Positions 1 to 9,002 of a stretch of 64,000 nucleotides of DNA are shown piece after piece. Made by a program: the position numbers and the translations under genes. Every line of letters starts with the position of its first letter. Positions within the stretch are counted from its first letter, which is position 1. This DNA comes from CAZMZF01 sp964570765 (GTDB lineage: Bacteria > Zixibacteria > MSB-5A5 > RBG-16-43-9): positions 62,001 through 126,000 of the forward strand of contig CAZMZF010000002.1 of assembly GCA_964570765.1 (NCBI GenBank). The letters are read 5' to 3'. Below the pieces are notes generated by a model, which was not told where the DNA came from, did not search any database, and saw only the letters and a program-made list of their open reading frames with translations.

Positions 1-1
1 A

Positions 2-1348
2 GAGACTTTGGGACTTTTCAAACAGGAGTTAGAGGATTTCTCCATCTCACGTGAAAAAGTCACCTGGGGGATAACTCTGCCCTTCGATTCAAGTCAGAAA
101 ACCTACGTGTGGGTGGATGCCCTGACCAATTACATCTCGGCTATAGGTTATGGTGATAATCCGGATGAATTCAAAAAATGGTGGACCGAAAGCAGGGTAA
201 TTCATCTTTTAGGCAAGGATATTTTGAAATTTCACAATATCTACTGGCCGGCAATGCTTTTGGCCCTGGACGAGAAACCGCCGGACATACTTTTCAGTCA
301 CGGGTGGTTTACGGTTAATGGTCAAAAAATGGGGAAATCCTTAGGAAATGTGATCGACCCTTATTATCTGGCAGAAAAATATGGCTCTGATGCCACCCGC
401 TATCTTCTCTTGACCCATTTCCCATTCGGACAGGATGGTGATATTCAGGAGAAAAGGTTAGAGGAGAAATATAATTCTGACCTGGCAAATGATTTCGGAA
501 ATTTAGCCAGCCGGGTTTTGAAACTTATCAAAGAACATTTTCAGGGGAATATACCACACCCTTCAGATTATCAGGAAGAGGAGAGAAAACTACAGAATTT
601 GGCTGAAAAGACAGTGGATGTAGTCTTTGATTCGATTGAAGAACTGAACATCAACCAGGCTTTAGAAGAAGTATTAAAGTTAGTTCGATATACTAACCGC
701 TATGTGGATAAGACTGCCCCCTGGAATTTAGCTAAACTTAAAGACAAATCCCGTCTGGGAACAGTTCTTTATGCTTCTGCTGAGACCTTGAGATTTATCA
801 GCTTTCTTTTCTATCCGGCTCTACCGGAGAAATGTCAGAAACTAAGAGAGATTCTGGGTTTAATTAAAGACGAAAGTATCCCTGATTTAAGAAAGGAAAA
901 AAACTGGGGTTATCTAAAGCCGGGAACGAAAATAGGGAAGATTGTTCCTTTATTCCCTCGCCTATCAGAGAAGACACAAGTTTTAAAAGAAACAAAAGGA
1001 GTTGAAGTGTCAGAAGAGATAAAAAATGAGATTAGCATTGAAGATTTCGCTAAATTAGATATCAGGGTGGCAAAGGTCGTAGAAGTGGAAAAAGTTGAAG
1101 GAGCAAAAAAGCTTTTAAAGCTCAAAATTGAATTCGGAGAAGAAAAAAGAGAGATTATTGCCGGGATTGCGGAATATTATAAACCAGAAGAATTAATTGG
1201 AAAAGAGATTATCCTGCTTGCCAATCTGAAGCCAGTCAGGATTAAGGGAATAGAATCAAAAGGGATGCTTCTGGCGGCTCAGGACGGGGAAACTTTGACT
1301 ATACTTACCATAGATAAAAAAGTAAAGCCCGGAGCGAGGATTAGTTGA
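2..1348 (+). CDS. metG: Methionyl-tRNA synthetase, C-terminal part (5' end outside window)
   Basis: Charges tRNA-Met in the cytosol. The reading frame is open from the first bases of the window, so the Rossmann N-terminus with the HIGH motif is missing and the true start lies upstream. The visible part has the end of the catalytic core, with GQKMGKSLGN near base 320 as the KMSKS loop (Ser replaced by Gly), then the helical anticodon-binding domain. The last 110 or so residues (from about base 1015, FAKLDIRVAKVVEVE) are an EMAP/Trbp111-type tRNA-binding OB domain, a common C-terminal extension. It heads a forward run that continues to tatD and rsmA, a frequent bacterial neighbourhood. Identification is secure. 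Confidence 0.97.
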   Translation, partial: ETLGLFKQELEDFSISREKVTWGITLPFDSSQKTYVWVDALTNYISAIGYGDNPDEFKKWWTESRVIHLLGKDILKFHNIYWPAMLLALDEKPPDILFSHGWFTVNGQKMGKSLGNVIDPYYLAEKYGSDATRYLLLTHFPFGQDGDIQEKRLEEKYNSDLANDFGNLASRVLKLIKEHFQGNIPHPSDYQEEERKLQNLAEKTVDVVFDSIEELNINQALEEVLKLVRYTNRYVDKTAPWNLAKLKDKSRLGTVLYASAETLRFISFLFYPALPEKCQKLREILGLIKDESIPDLRKEKNWGYLKPGTKIGKIVPLFPRLSEKTQVLKETKGVEVSEEIKNEISIEDFAKLDIRVAKVVEVEKVEGAKKLLKLKIEFGEEKREIIAGIAEYYKPEELIGKEIILLANLKPVRIKGIESKGMLLAAQDGETLTILTIDKKVKPGARIS

Positions 1349-1358
1349 GAAAAATTAT

Positions 1359-2126
1359 ATGATTAAAACACACAACTGGACAGAACAAGAATTAATAGTT
1401 GTGTTTAATCTCTACTGCAAACTTCCATTTGGTCAATATCATAAAGGGAATAAAAAAGTAATTGAACTTGCACATATTCTTGGAAGAACTCCAAGTGCTG
1501 TAGCTTTAAAGTTATGCAATTTTGCTCGATTTGATCCTCTCCTCCAAAAACGAGGAATAAAAGGGATGCAACATGGTAGTAAATTAGACGAAAAAATCTG
1601 GAAGGAATTTAATCACAACTGGGAAGAACTTGCCTATAGAAGTGAATTTGTTCTTGCTGACCTGAAAGGTGAAAAACCTTACGCTGAAATTGAATTTGAA
1701 CAAGAACAATACCTTATGGGAAAAGAAAGAGAAGCCCTTGTTAAGATAAGAGTAAATCAAAATTTCTTTCGTCAATTGATCTTGGCAAGTTATAGAAATA
1801 GATGTGCTGTATGTTTACTCCCTGAAGCAGACTTACTTGTAGCTAGTCATATTGTTCCATGGTCAGTTGATGTGTCTCTACGCATGAATCCCAAAAATGG
1901 AATTTGCATGTGTGCTTTACATGATAAGGCTTTTGATAAAGGTTTGATTTCCGTTAATGATGATTATGAGCTAATAATTTCTGAGACTATTAAAATACTA
2001 TTTAAGGAACCTTCAGTACAAAAAGGATTCATACCCTACGAAGGTGAAGAAATTGCACTGCCTGATAGATTTATACCTGATAAAAAATATTTAGAATTTC
2101 ATCGAAATAATATTTTTATTTCATAA
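1359..2126 (+). CDS. HNH endonuclease family protein
   Basis: A 255-residue putative nuclease. The N-terminal 95 residues look helical and resemble the lead domain of predicted restriction-type HNH proteins. The C-terminal half has a CxxC (CAVC, about residue 149), then SHIVPWS, NPKNGICMCALHDKAFD, which is the HNH_2-type zinc and metal site with the catalytic His in SHIVPW and the final His in LHDKAFD. The start ATG lies 10 bases after the metG stop with no strong ribosome site, so it may be translated from the metG transcript. It interrupts metG-tatD, which are often adjacent, and is more AT-rich than its neighbours, both pointing to an acquired cargo gene. No methyltransferase partner is nearby, so a restriction role is unproven. 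Confidence 0.85.
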   Translation: MIKTHNWTEQELIVVFNLYCKLPFGQYHKGNKKVIELAHILGRTPSAVALKLCNFARFDPLLQKRGIKGMQHGSKLDEKIWKEFNHNWEELAYRSEFVLADLKGEKPYAEIEFEQEQYLMGKEREALVKIRVNQNFFRQLILASYRNRCAVCLLPEADLLVASHIVPWSVDVSLRMNPKNGICMCALHDKAFDKGLISVNDDYELIISETIKILFKEPSVQKGFIPYEGEEIALPDRFIPDKKYLEFHRNNIFIS

Positions 2127-2147
2127 CAAAAAAGTGAATACTCCCCA

Positions 2148-2936
2148 ATGATCGATACGCATGCTCACCTGGATTTTCCGCAGTATGATAAGGATAGGGA
2201 CAAAGTAATTGAAGAGGCTTTTTCTTCAGGTTTAGAGGCGATTGTAAATATCGGTGTGGATTTAGAGTCGTCTAAAAAATCGATCAAATTAGCTGAGAAA
2301 TACAAAAATATTTATGCCACAGTGGGGTTTCATCCTCATGATGCTTCAAGGTTGAGTAAAGAAGCATTTATTGAATTAGAGAAACTTGCTTCTCATCCCA
2401 GAGTTGTGGCGATTGGTGAGATCGGTCTTGATTTTTACCGGAATCTCTCACCTGAAGATGTGCAGATAAAAGCTTTTAAAGAGCAGATTGAATTAGCTAA
2501 AAAATTCAAGCTGCCAATTGTTGTTCATATCAGAAATGCTTACAAAAAAGCGCTGGAGATTCTTTCCGAATTTGGATCCGTAGGAAAAGAAGAAGCAGAA
2601 GGATTGAAAGGTGTGCTTCACTGTTTTTCGGGAGATGAGAATGAGGCAAAAGAAGCTCTGGAAATGGGATTTTATCTCTCCTTTAACGGAACTCTTACTT
2701 ATAGAAATTCCAGGTCAGCAGAGCTGGTAAAAAAAATCCCATTAAGCTCGATTTTGGTTGAAACCGATTGTCCCTACCTTACACCTGAACCTCTGCGGGG
2801 TAAGAGAAATGAACCTAAACTGGTCAAGCTGGTTACCCATAAAATAGTAGAGCTTTCAGATTCAAATACTTTTCAAGAGTTAGATGAGGTCTTCACTCAA
2901 AATGCAGTAGAGTTTTTTAATCTTGATTTAAAATGA
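2148..2936 (+). CDS. tatD: TatD family metal-dependent DNase
   Basis: A TIM-barrel hydrolase of 262 residues, the usual TatD length. It starts MIDTHAHLDF, the metal-binding HxH pair, and shows the family motifs GFHPHDA, IGEIGLDFYR (metal Glu), VVHIRNA, VLHCFSG and VETDCPYLTPEPLRG with the catalytic Asp. Members are cytosolic 3'-5' exonucleases acting on DNA or RNA and are often linked to repair and quality control. The stop codon overlaps the rsmA start (ATGA), so the two are translationally coupled. Function at family level is sure; the physiological substrate is not. Confidence 0.95.
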   Translation: MIDTHAHLDFPQYDKDRDKVIEEAFSSGLEAIVNIGVDLESSKKSIKLAEKYKNIYATVGFHPHDASRLSKEAFIELEKLASHPRVVAIGEIGLDFYRNLSPEDVQIKAFKEQIELAKKFKLPIVVHIRNAYKKALEILSEFGSVGKEEAEGLKGVLHCFSGDENEAKEALEMGFYLSFNGTLTYRNSRSAELVKKIPLSSILVETDCPYLTPEPLRGKRNEPKLVKLVTHKIVELSDSNTFQELDEVFTQNAVEFFNLDLK

Positions 2937-3766
2937 AATCTTTTTTTCCATCAGAAAAAAAAGACAAATCGATTTTTCCCAGGAAAAGGTTTAGCCAGCA
3001 TTTTTTAATCAATTTTAAAGCCGCAAAAAGAATAGTGGATTACTTAGATTTAAAGCATAACGAGCAGGTCTTAGAGATTGGACCAGGAAAAGGTGTTCTA
3101 ACCCAGTTCCTTTTAGAGAAAGCCAAAATAGTTTATGGGGTGGAGCTGGATAGAAATCTCTGTTTTTACCTTCAGGAAAAATTCAAGGGAAACAAAATCC
3201 TGGAGATTGTAAATCAGGACATTTTAAAATTCGATTTGAAAAAGATCACAGATAAGGAAAGCGGTTTAAAGGTAATCGGGAATATTCCTTATAAGGTTAC
3301 AACTCCAATTTTAGAGTATCTCATTCAGAACCGGGAATCAATTGATTTCGCTATATTAACCGTGCAAAAGGAAGTGGCTAAGCGTATCTGCGCCAAGCCA
3401 GGTACATCTGACTGGTCTCCGCTTTCTATTGGAATACAACTTTTTTCAGACCCGGAGATTTTGTTTATCTTAAAACCGAACTCTTTTTTTCCACCTCCAA
3501 AAGTAGATTCTGCGGTGATAAAACTTAAGTTTCTTAAAAAACCCAGGATTGAGGTTGAGCTACCTTTTTTCTTTGATCTGGTAAAATCTCTTTTCTCTCA
3601 GAGGAGGAAAAACCTTTTGAACAGTTTAAGCAGAACTTTGAACTTGAATAAAGATAAACTTAAAGTTATTTTAAAAGATGCGGGAATAGATTTTAAAAGG
3701 AGGGGTGAGACTTTAAACCTGGAAGAGTTAGGGAAATTAGTCAAGTTAATTTCAGCAGGTAAATGA
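2933..3766 (+). CDS. rsmA: 16S rRNA (adenine1518/1519-N6)-dimethyltransferase
   Basis: Dimethylates two adjacent adenosines in helix 45 of 16S rRNA during small-subunit maturation, using S-adenosylmethionine. The 277-residue protein has RFSQHFLIN near the N-terminus, the SAM-binding loop VLEIGPGKGVLTQFL, a following acidic VELD, and the catalytic motif GNIPYKVTTPI (NxPY type). The C-terminal helical domain with PKVDSAVIKL and LFSQRRKNLLNSL is typical of KsgA/RsmA. It overlaps tatD by 4 bases and the following gene by 4 bases (ATGA), indicating one transcript. Identification is secure. Confidence 0.97.
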   Translation: MKSFFPSEKKDKSIFPRKRFSQHFLINFKAAKRIVDYLDLKHNEQVLEIGPGKGVLTQFLLEKAKIVYGVELDRNLCFYLQEKFKGNKILEIVNQDILKFDLKKITDKESGLKVIGNIPYKVTTPILEYLIQNRESIDFAILTVQKEVAKRICAKPGTSDWSPLSIGIQLFSDPEILFILKPNSFFPPPKVDSAVIKLKFLKKPRIEVELPFFFDLVKSLFSQRRKNLLNSLSRTLNLNKDKLKVILKDAGIDFKRRGETLNLEELGKLVKLISAGK

Positions 3767-5562
3767 AGAAAGTATATTTATTATCTTTGATCTTTACTCT
3801 TTGCTTGAGCCAACCTCTTTACGCCTCTAATTTAAAACTGGATTTTTCTCAGAATAACCAGACCTATAACTGGAACAACCGACTGGAATATCTTTATAAT
3901 AAAGACCCGAAATTATCCTGGAAGTTCCTTTTTTCTCTGAATTCTCTTTTGATTAAAAAAGCTATCCAGGATCGCTGGCAGGAGGATGGTAGTTTAAAGC
4001 TTAAGTTCGATTATCTGGTTAAAAAAGATTTTAAAGCCGGTATCCTTTTAAATCACAAATTAAGCTCCTTAGGGGGAAGGAAAGTAACCTCACAGGATTA
4101 TCTGGTAACCTCGGAGTTGAATCTCTGGCAAAAGTTTAAGCTTTCTCAAAATCTGGGAGTGAGCTCACTTGCTCGAAAATCTGAAAAGGAAAAAGGTGAG
4201 GAGAGCGGTTTGAACTATTCTCTTTCCCTGGGGTTTGGACCGGTAATCTGGAAGAGGGCCGAATTTACTCTCAATTTAGGTCAGGATATTATAGATTTAG
4301 AAAAAATCCCCACTCAAGACAGAAATTTGAGATTTAATCTTCAGAGAAATTTATCAGAAAAAGATAGTTTAAATCTTGAATATGAGGAGGGATGGTCAAA
4401 AAAAAGTTTCTTCTCCAGAGGAGCGTCTCAGACTTACACCCAGAGAAGGAAGGAAAGGGTTTTAAGGCTGGATACCACAAAAAAGATAATCCTAAGCCTT
4501 TTGCTCAAATTTGAATACACCTTCTTGCTCAATAATTACCGTTACCAGGTGGAGGAGGATACGCTGGCTAATCCGCTTGCCTTAAGAGATAATTCTCTTG
4601 TCTCACAGGACTATACTTTAAGTTTGAATAAAGAATTTTTTGCCAGGGTTAACTTAGAAGGATTTTATAAATATTTATCCGGGGAGGAAGACTACGGGCT
4701 GAAGGAAAGGAATCAAGAGATGAAAAGCGGGGAGCTGGGAGGAAGGCTCTCCACAAAATTCAGCCGTTCTGATTCTGTTTTCGTTACAGCCTCTATGGGG
4801 GTAACTTCGTTTTATACCTCTCCGGGCTCTTTTTTCAATGACCGGGATATACTAACCAAAATACTTCATCTGGAATATCTGCACATTTTCAGCCAGTCTT
4901 TCAATTTAAAAATCAAGACCGGGTTTAAGAACTTTCACCAGGTCTATGTTTCCAGTCAGAAATCAGCGAATAATAATTATAATGAGACCTATATACTTTC
5001 ACCCGCTTTGAGCTGGAAGATAACCCCGAAGATCGGACTTTTTCAGGAATACCAGATTCAGGCAAATTATATCTCCTATGATTTTCAAAAAGAGACCGAG
5101 AGCAATCAGAATAAGATCTTCAGGCGGGCTTCGAGTTTTACCCGGCTAAGTTATATTCCCTATAAAAGATTAGAAGGAGAGTTCAGCTATCTTTATAAAT
5201 TTGAGGATTTCGGTCAACTTCTCTGGAAAGACGAATGGGTGAGAAGGCCTGGCTGGGAAAGGAAAACCCAGGGTTTTGGCTTAGCTTTGAGGTATAAGCC
5301 AGATAAGAGTTTGGTTTTTTCCTCTGAGTATAACTTTGAAAAAAGAAAAGAATGGAAGATCTACCTGGATCTACCTACCGGGAAAGAAAAGAAAGTTTAC
5401 AGTTATAAATTTTATAGAAATTTTCTCACTTTTTCCTTAGATTATATAACGGATGATAGAAATTTTTTGAAGCTCTTGTGGACCATAAGAGCTCAGAAGG
5501 AGATGGAACGAAAAGAAGAATTATCAAACTTCATCACCATCTCCTTAGGAAGGAACTGGTGA
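3763..5562 (+). CDS. Predicted outer-membrane beta-barrel protein
   Basis: A 599-residue protein of unknown function. It begins with a clear signal peptide (MKKVYLLSLIFTLCLSQPLYA, cleavage after Ala-21 or Ala-23). The rest is made of alternating short hydrophobic/aromatic beta strands with charged turns, and ends in an aromatic residue (FITISLGRNW), a typical outer-membrane barrel C-terminus. No catalytic motif is visible. It overlaps rsmA by 4 bases and is followed by two lipoproteins, so a small envelope cassette follows the RNA-processing genes. A transport or structural role is only a guess. Confidence 0.7.
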   Translation: MKKVYLLSLIFTLCLSQPLYASNLKLDFSQNNQTYNWNNRLEYLYNKDPKLSWKFLFSLNSLLIKKAIQDRWQEDGSLKLKFDYLVKKDFKAGILLNHKLSSLGGRKVTSQDYLVTSELNLWQKFKLSQNLGVSSLARKSEKEKGEESGLNYSLSLGFGPVIWKRAEFTLNLGQDIIDLEKIPTQDRNLRFNLQRNLSEKDSLNLEYEEGWSKKSFFSRGASQTYTQRRKERVLRLDTTKKIILSLLLKFEYTFLLNNYRYQVEEDTLANPLALRDNSLVSQDYTLSLNKEFFARVNLEGFYKYLSGEEDYGLKERNQEMKSGELGGRLSTKFSRSDSVFVTASMGVTSFYTSPGSFFNDRDILTKILHLEYLHIFSQSFNLKIKTGFKNFHQVYVSSQKSANNNYNETYILSPALSWKITPKIGLFQEYQIQANYISYDFQKETESNQNKIFRRASSFTRLSYIPYKRLEGEFSYLYKFEDFGQLLWKDEWVRRPGWERKTQGFGLALRYKPDKSLVFSSEYNFEKRKEWKIYLDLPTGKEKKVYSYKFYRNFLTFSLDYITDDRNFLKLLWTIRAQKEMERKEELSNFITISLGRNW

Positions 5563-5570
5563 AAATTAAA

Positions 5571-6173
5571 ATGAGAAGATATCTTTGGATTATATTCATA
5601 GCTGGATTAATACTTTTTAGCTGTAAAAATCCTTTTAAGATCAGGTCTTCACCTGCACCTTCCGGTCCCAGGGGAACCTTCAATCCTCCTACTACTCCGG
5701 AGATTGTCCTTCAGAACCTGTATTATGCTTATACTGAGAAGATCATCGACAACTACCTTTCTTGCTTTTCCGATTCCTTTATCTTCTCTGCGCCGGAGGA
5801 TTCCTTAGAAGCTATATCCCGAAACCAGCCAGAGCTTTTCTGGAACTGGAATTTATCAGTGGAAAGGAATGTTACCAATGCGCTTTTCAATCTCTATACT
5901 TCTGGCTTAAAAAGGTCGGTTATCCTTCTGAGCAAAAATCCTGACCAGCCAGATGTATTAGGTTATTCCAGTGCTATCCTCTATCGGAACTATACTATTT
6001 ATTTGTATGATTTTAGCCTGAGCGAGCCTTTGCTCGGGACCGCTCAGGGAACCTCAACTTTTTATTTATTAAAGGAGTCTTCCTACTATTTCTGGAATAT
6101 CTATTTCTGGGAAGATCGCCCACTTTTAACCGGAGGATTTGATTGGGCTGATCTCAAAGCTCAGTTTCGGTAA
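5571..6173 (+). CDS. Putative lipoprotein (paralogue of the next gene)
   Basis: The start was placed at MRRYLWIIFIAGLILFSC because this gives a short charged N-terminus, a hydrophobic core and a lipobox (LFSC), with AGGAA about 20 bases upstream; a longer in-frame extension upstream lies inside the preceding gene. The mature 180-residue protein has no recognised catalytic motif. It shares with the next gene the pattern VLQNxxYAYxxxxxxxYxxC followed by FxFS, and ends with WNIYFWEDRPL (compare WRIVYWEDNS), so the two are tandem duplicates, possibly of a small NTF2-like fold. Envelope attachment by lipidation is inferred. Confidence 0.7.
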   Translation: MRRYLWIIFIAGLILFSCKNPFKIRSSPAPSGPRGTFNPPTTPEIVLQNLYYAYTEKIIDNYLSCFSDSFIFSAPEDSLEAISRNQPELFWNWNLSVERNVTNALFNLYTSGLKRSVILLSKNPDQPDVLGYSSAILYRNYTIYLYDFSLSEPLLGTAQGTSTFYLLKESSYYFWNIYFWEDRPLLTGGFDWADLKAQFR

Positions 6174-6179
6174 TAGAAA

Positions 6180-6740
6180 ATGATGAAAAAGTATTTTTTA
6201 TTGATTGCCATAGTTTTATTTTCAGGGTTAGCCTGTTATAATCCATTCTCGCCACCAGTAGTTGGTCCGGGATTTATGGTGCCGATTGCCCTGCAAACCG
6301 ATCCGGATAGCGTTTTACAAAATTTCAAATATGCTTATGAATATCGGGATATAATAACTTATGAAAACTGTCTGGATAAAGAGTTCGTTTTCTCCTATAT
6401 TGATCAGGATGAGCTTTCTGGAGAATTAATAAAGAAAGAAGTTTATCGGGATGGAACCAGCGGAGATATTTATCGAACAACAGGAGTTTTCAAAGTGTTC
6501 GATGATATCCGTTTTAACACCTGGGAGTTTTTTCCTCAACCCTCAGAATATGATTCGGTAACCCATGAAGAGAGAAAAGTAAAAAGGGTCAATTTCCATT
6601 TGACCTTCACAGATATAGATGGGGACTATAATTACGAACGTTTAGAGGCATCCGGATATGCGCTTTTTAAATTCAGGAAATCAGAGGATGGTTTCTGGAG
6701 GATAGTTTACTGGGAGGACAATTCTATTCAAGGTTTTTAG
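6180..6740 (+). CDS. Putative lipoprotein (tandem paralogue)
   Basis: A 186-residue protein with a lipoprotein signal (MMKKYFLLIAIVLFSGLAC, lipobox GLAC) and CYNPF directly after the modified cysteine, matching CKNPF in the preceding gene. It is 6 bases downstream of that gene and keeps the same order of blocks: VLQNFKYAYEYRDIITYENC, EFVFS, and a C-terminal WRIVYWEDN. An NTF2/SnoaL-like alpha+beta fold would fit the size and pattern but cannot be proven here. The pair probably arose by duplication and diverged strongly. Function is unknown. Confidence 0.7.
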   Translation: MMKKYFLLIAIVLFSGLACYNPFSPPVVGPGFMVPIALQTDPDSVLQNFKYAYEYRDIITYENCLDKEFVFSYIDQDELSGELIKKEVYRDGTSGDIYRTTGVFKVFDDIRFNTWEFFPQPSEYDSVTHEERKVKRVNFHLTFTDIDGDYNYERLEASGYALFKFRKSEDGFWRIVYWEDNSIQGF

Positions 6741-6788
6741 AGTTAAAAGTCTATCTAAGGTGGACATTGTCTATAGAAAGGAGAGTTT

Positions 6789-7511
6789 ATGATTAAATTG
6801 AGCGTTAATATTGATCACGTGGCAACTTTAAGGGAGGCAAGAAAATCATTTGAGCCAGACCCGATTGCGGCGGCAATAATGGCAGAATTAGCTGGAGCAG
6901 ATGGGATCACGATTCATCTGAGACAGGATCGCCGGCATATAAAGGATAGGGATTTAAAGATTTTAAGGGAAGTTGTGAAGACCAGCTTGAATTTAGAGAT
7001 GGCACCTGTGCAGGAGATGTTAGAAAAAGCTCTGGAGATAAAACCAGATATGGCTACATTAGTGCCTGAAAGGGAAGGGGAGATAACCACAGAAGGGGGA
7101 TTGAATGTTCAGGATAACTATGATAATCTTTCTCAAATTATCCCCCGACTCCAGATTAATGGGATTTTAGTTAGCCTTTTCGTTAATCCAGAGATAGAGT
7201 CGATAAAAGCTTCGGCTAAACTTAAAACCGATTTTGTGGAGATAAATACGGCTAAATATTCTGAGGTTAAAAACCTTGGCGAAAAAATTGAGGAGCTGGA
7301 AAAAGTTGAAAGGATGGTGGAGTTAGCCTACAGGCTGAACTTGGGGATAAATGCCGGGCATGGATTGAACTACAAAAATATCGTGGATATAGTGAAGATA
7401 AAACATATAGATGAATTCTCCATCGGGCATTCGATCGTTGCCAGAGCGGTTTTGGTGGGTTTTGAAAGAGCGGTAAAGGAGATGCTGGAATTAGTTAAAG
7501 GAAACCAGTAG
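6789..7511 (+). CDS. pdxJ: Pyridoxine 5'-phosphate synthase
   Basis: Catalyses the last ring-forming step of the DXP-dependent vitamin B6 pathway, condensing 1-deoxyxylulose 5-phosphate with 3-amino-2-oxopropyl phosphate. The 240 residues match the usual length and carry family signatures: LSVNIDHVATLREARK at the N-terminus, IHLRQDRRHIKDRD, ATLVPERE (catalytic Glu), VSLFVNP and NAGHGLNY, then IGHSIVARAVLVG near the end for phosphate binding. A strong ribosome site (GGAGAG) lies 6 bases before ATG. Other pdx genes are not in the window. Identification is secure. Confidence 0.97.
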   Translation: MIKLSVNIDHVATLREARKSFEPDPIAAAIMAELAGADGITIHLRQDRRHIKDRDLKILREVVKTSLNLEMAPVQEMLEKALEIKPDMATLVPEREGEITTEGGLNVQDNYDNLSQIIPRLQINGILVSLFVNPEIESIKASAKLKTDFVEINTAKYSEVKNLGEKIEELEKVERMVELAYRLNLGINAGHGLNYKNIVDIVKIKHIDEFSIGHSIVARAVLVGFERAVKEMLELVKGNQ

Positions 7512-7522
7512 TTTTCTGGAGT

Positions 7523-7571
7523 GCATTGACAGTGTCAATGCTTTCGTTCATGCAGGAATTGGAATTCCTGC
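7523..7571. repeat. Two tandem palindromic hairpins
   Basis: Arms GCATTGAC/GTCAATGC (7523-7541) and GCAGGAATT/AATTCCTGC (7552-7571) form two adjacent hairpins between pdxJ and the next gene. There is no T-run behind either, so a terminator role is weak. A related hairpin with the phrase GCGGGAATT sits near 30,418, so this looks like a dispersed palindrome family. Confidence 0.6.
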
Positions 7572-7592
7572 AAAAGGAGAGGAGGTTTTTAC

Positions 7593-8933
7593 ATGACTGG
7601 TAAGAAGTTTGGGCTTGGCACACTAATTTTCTTGTCTCTCTTTATTATAAGTGCTATGAGTTCCTTAATAGAGAGTCGTATTGCTATTTTTATTCTTTGG
7701 ATACTGATAGGTATCTCCATGTTTTTCCTGAATAACTATTTATGCAGAAAATGGTTTTCATTTGACAAACTTAAAACCTACAATTACTCTTGGAAACAGT
7801 TCGGGATAATTGCTATTATCTTTTCTCTAAGTGCTCACGCTACTACTACGCACGAACCGCTACACCCAGAAATGTTTGGTGGAGCTTGTGCTTTTTATAT
7901 CTTTCTAGGATATCTATGTTTTTATCTTAGCGACAGGTACTTTAAAAGGAAGATTTTCAATGTAGCATTAAAAGCCATTCCATTTCTAATTCTTGCCTTG
8001 CTTTTTCTCTATCCTTTGATTTCTAAACGCTATTCATTACCATCAAGCGACCTAAAAACTATTCATTATATGGACGTCCTTTCGGGTGAGCGTTTTGAGA
8101 TTAGTCCAGGTGATATAGATATTGAGGTTTCTATTCTTTCTGAATTTGCTAAGGCTCAAAAGGGTATACGTAAATATCTATCTCTGATAGATGAATTAAC
8201 AGCAGAGACTATTGATGATACAACGTTTATAAAAGAAGCATCTCAAATAGAAGCGTCTTTCTATACACAAATTGAAAACATTGAGGAGTTATCAAAGAAT
8301 ATAGAATCAACCTTACTTAAAAATATGGTTTATGGCATGCTAGATTTTTATAAGAGCTGGATTTTTGGTCTTAGTAAGATGAAAGAAGGTGTAGAAAAAA
8401 AAGAATTGAAAGAAATCCAAACAGGATTGGAAATTATTAGGGCAAGTTACTTAAAGCGTCTTCAGTTCTTTAAGAATTATGCTTCATTGGTACGAACAGA
8501 ACCAGGTGAACGGATTAAAGATCAATTAAGTTTTGGGCTTATTCGTGTCGAGATAGTGCGAATCATCACTAATTTGGAGGAATACGATGTGGCACTGTCT
8601 AGCCTTAAGTCAGGTGACTTTGCAGTGTCAGAGTTTAAACAGCAGATGTACTATTATGAGTCTACATTGAAAACCTCTTTTCAAAAATGTGATAGTTTGA
8701 TGGATAATATAGAAGATCCAAAAGTGATGGGCATTTTTGAGAAATATTTAGGTTACAAAAATATATATAGTTCAGTTCTCTATCAAGCGTTTCAAACTCT
8801 TTCCACTTCGGTTCAGGCATATATGCAAGGTGATTTAGAGGTGTATAATATAAATTATGAAAAGTATACTGATTTAAGCGAAAAAATAAACGCAATAATG
8901 GATGATTATCTCTCAATTTTTTTACAGGAATGA
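7593..8933 (+). CDS. Unrecognised multi-pass membrane protein with long helical C-terminal domain
   Basis: A 446-residue protein I do not recognise. The first 150 residues contain about five hydrophobic segments (near residues 8-25, 30-48, 66-82, 95-115 and 128-146), so it sits in the inner membrane. The remaining 300 residues are polar, rich in Glu, Lys, Leu and Ile, and look like an all-helical, partly coiled domain with no catalytic motif. A strong Shine-Dalgarno (GGAGAGGAGG) precedes the ATG. It stands alone between palindromes and a DinB gene. It is AT-rich and may be acquired. A sensory or scaffold role is possible but unsupported. Confidence 0.7.
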   Translation: MTGKKFGLGTLIFLSLFIISAMSSLIESRIAIFILWILIGISMFFLNNYLCRKWFSFDKLKTYNYSWKQFGIIAIIFSLSAHATTTHEPLHPEMFGGACAFYIFLGYLCFYLSDRYFKRKIFNVALKAIPFLILALLFLYPLISKRYSLPSSDLKTIHYMDVLSGERFEISPGDIDIEVSILSEFAKAQKGIRKYLSLIDELTAETIDDTTFIKEASQIEASFYTQIENIEELSKNIESTLLKNMVYGMLDFYKSWIFGLSKMKEGVEKKELKEIQTGLEIIRASYLKRLQFFKNYASLVRTEPGERIKDQLSFGLIRVEIVRIITNLEEYDVALSSLKSGDFAVSEFKQQMYYYESTLKTSFQKCDSLMDNIEDPKVMGIFEKYLGYKNIYSSVLYQAFQTLSTSVQAYMQGDLEVYNINYEKYTDLSEKINAIMDDYLSIFLQE

Positions 8934-9002
8934 GATAACTGGTGGACCTGTACTTAAACCTGTTCATTCAGGAGCTACTAGGGAAATAACGCATAAAATG
9001 TT

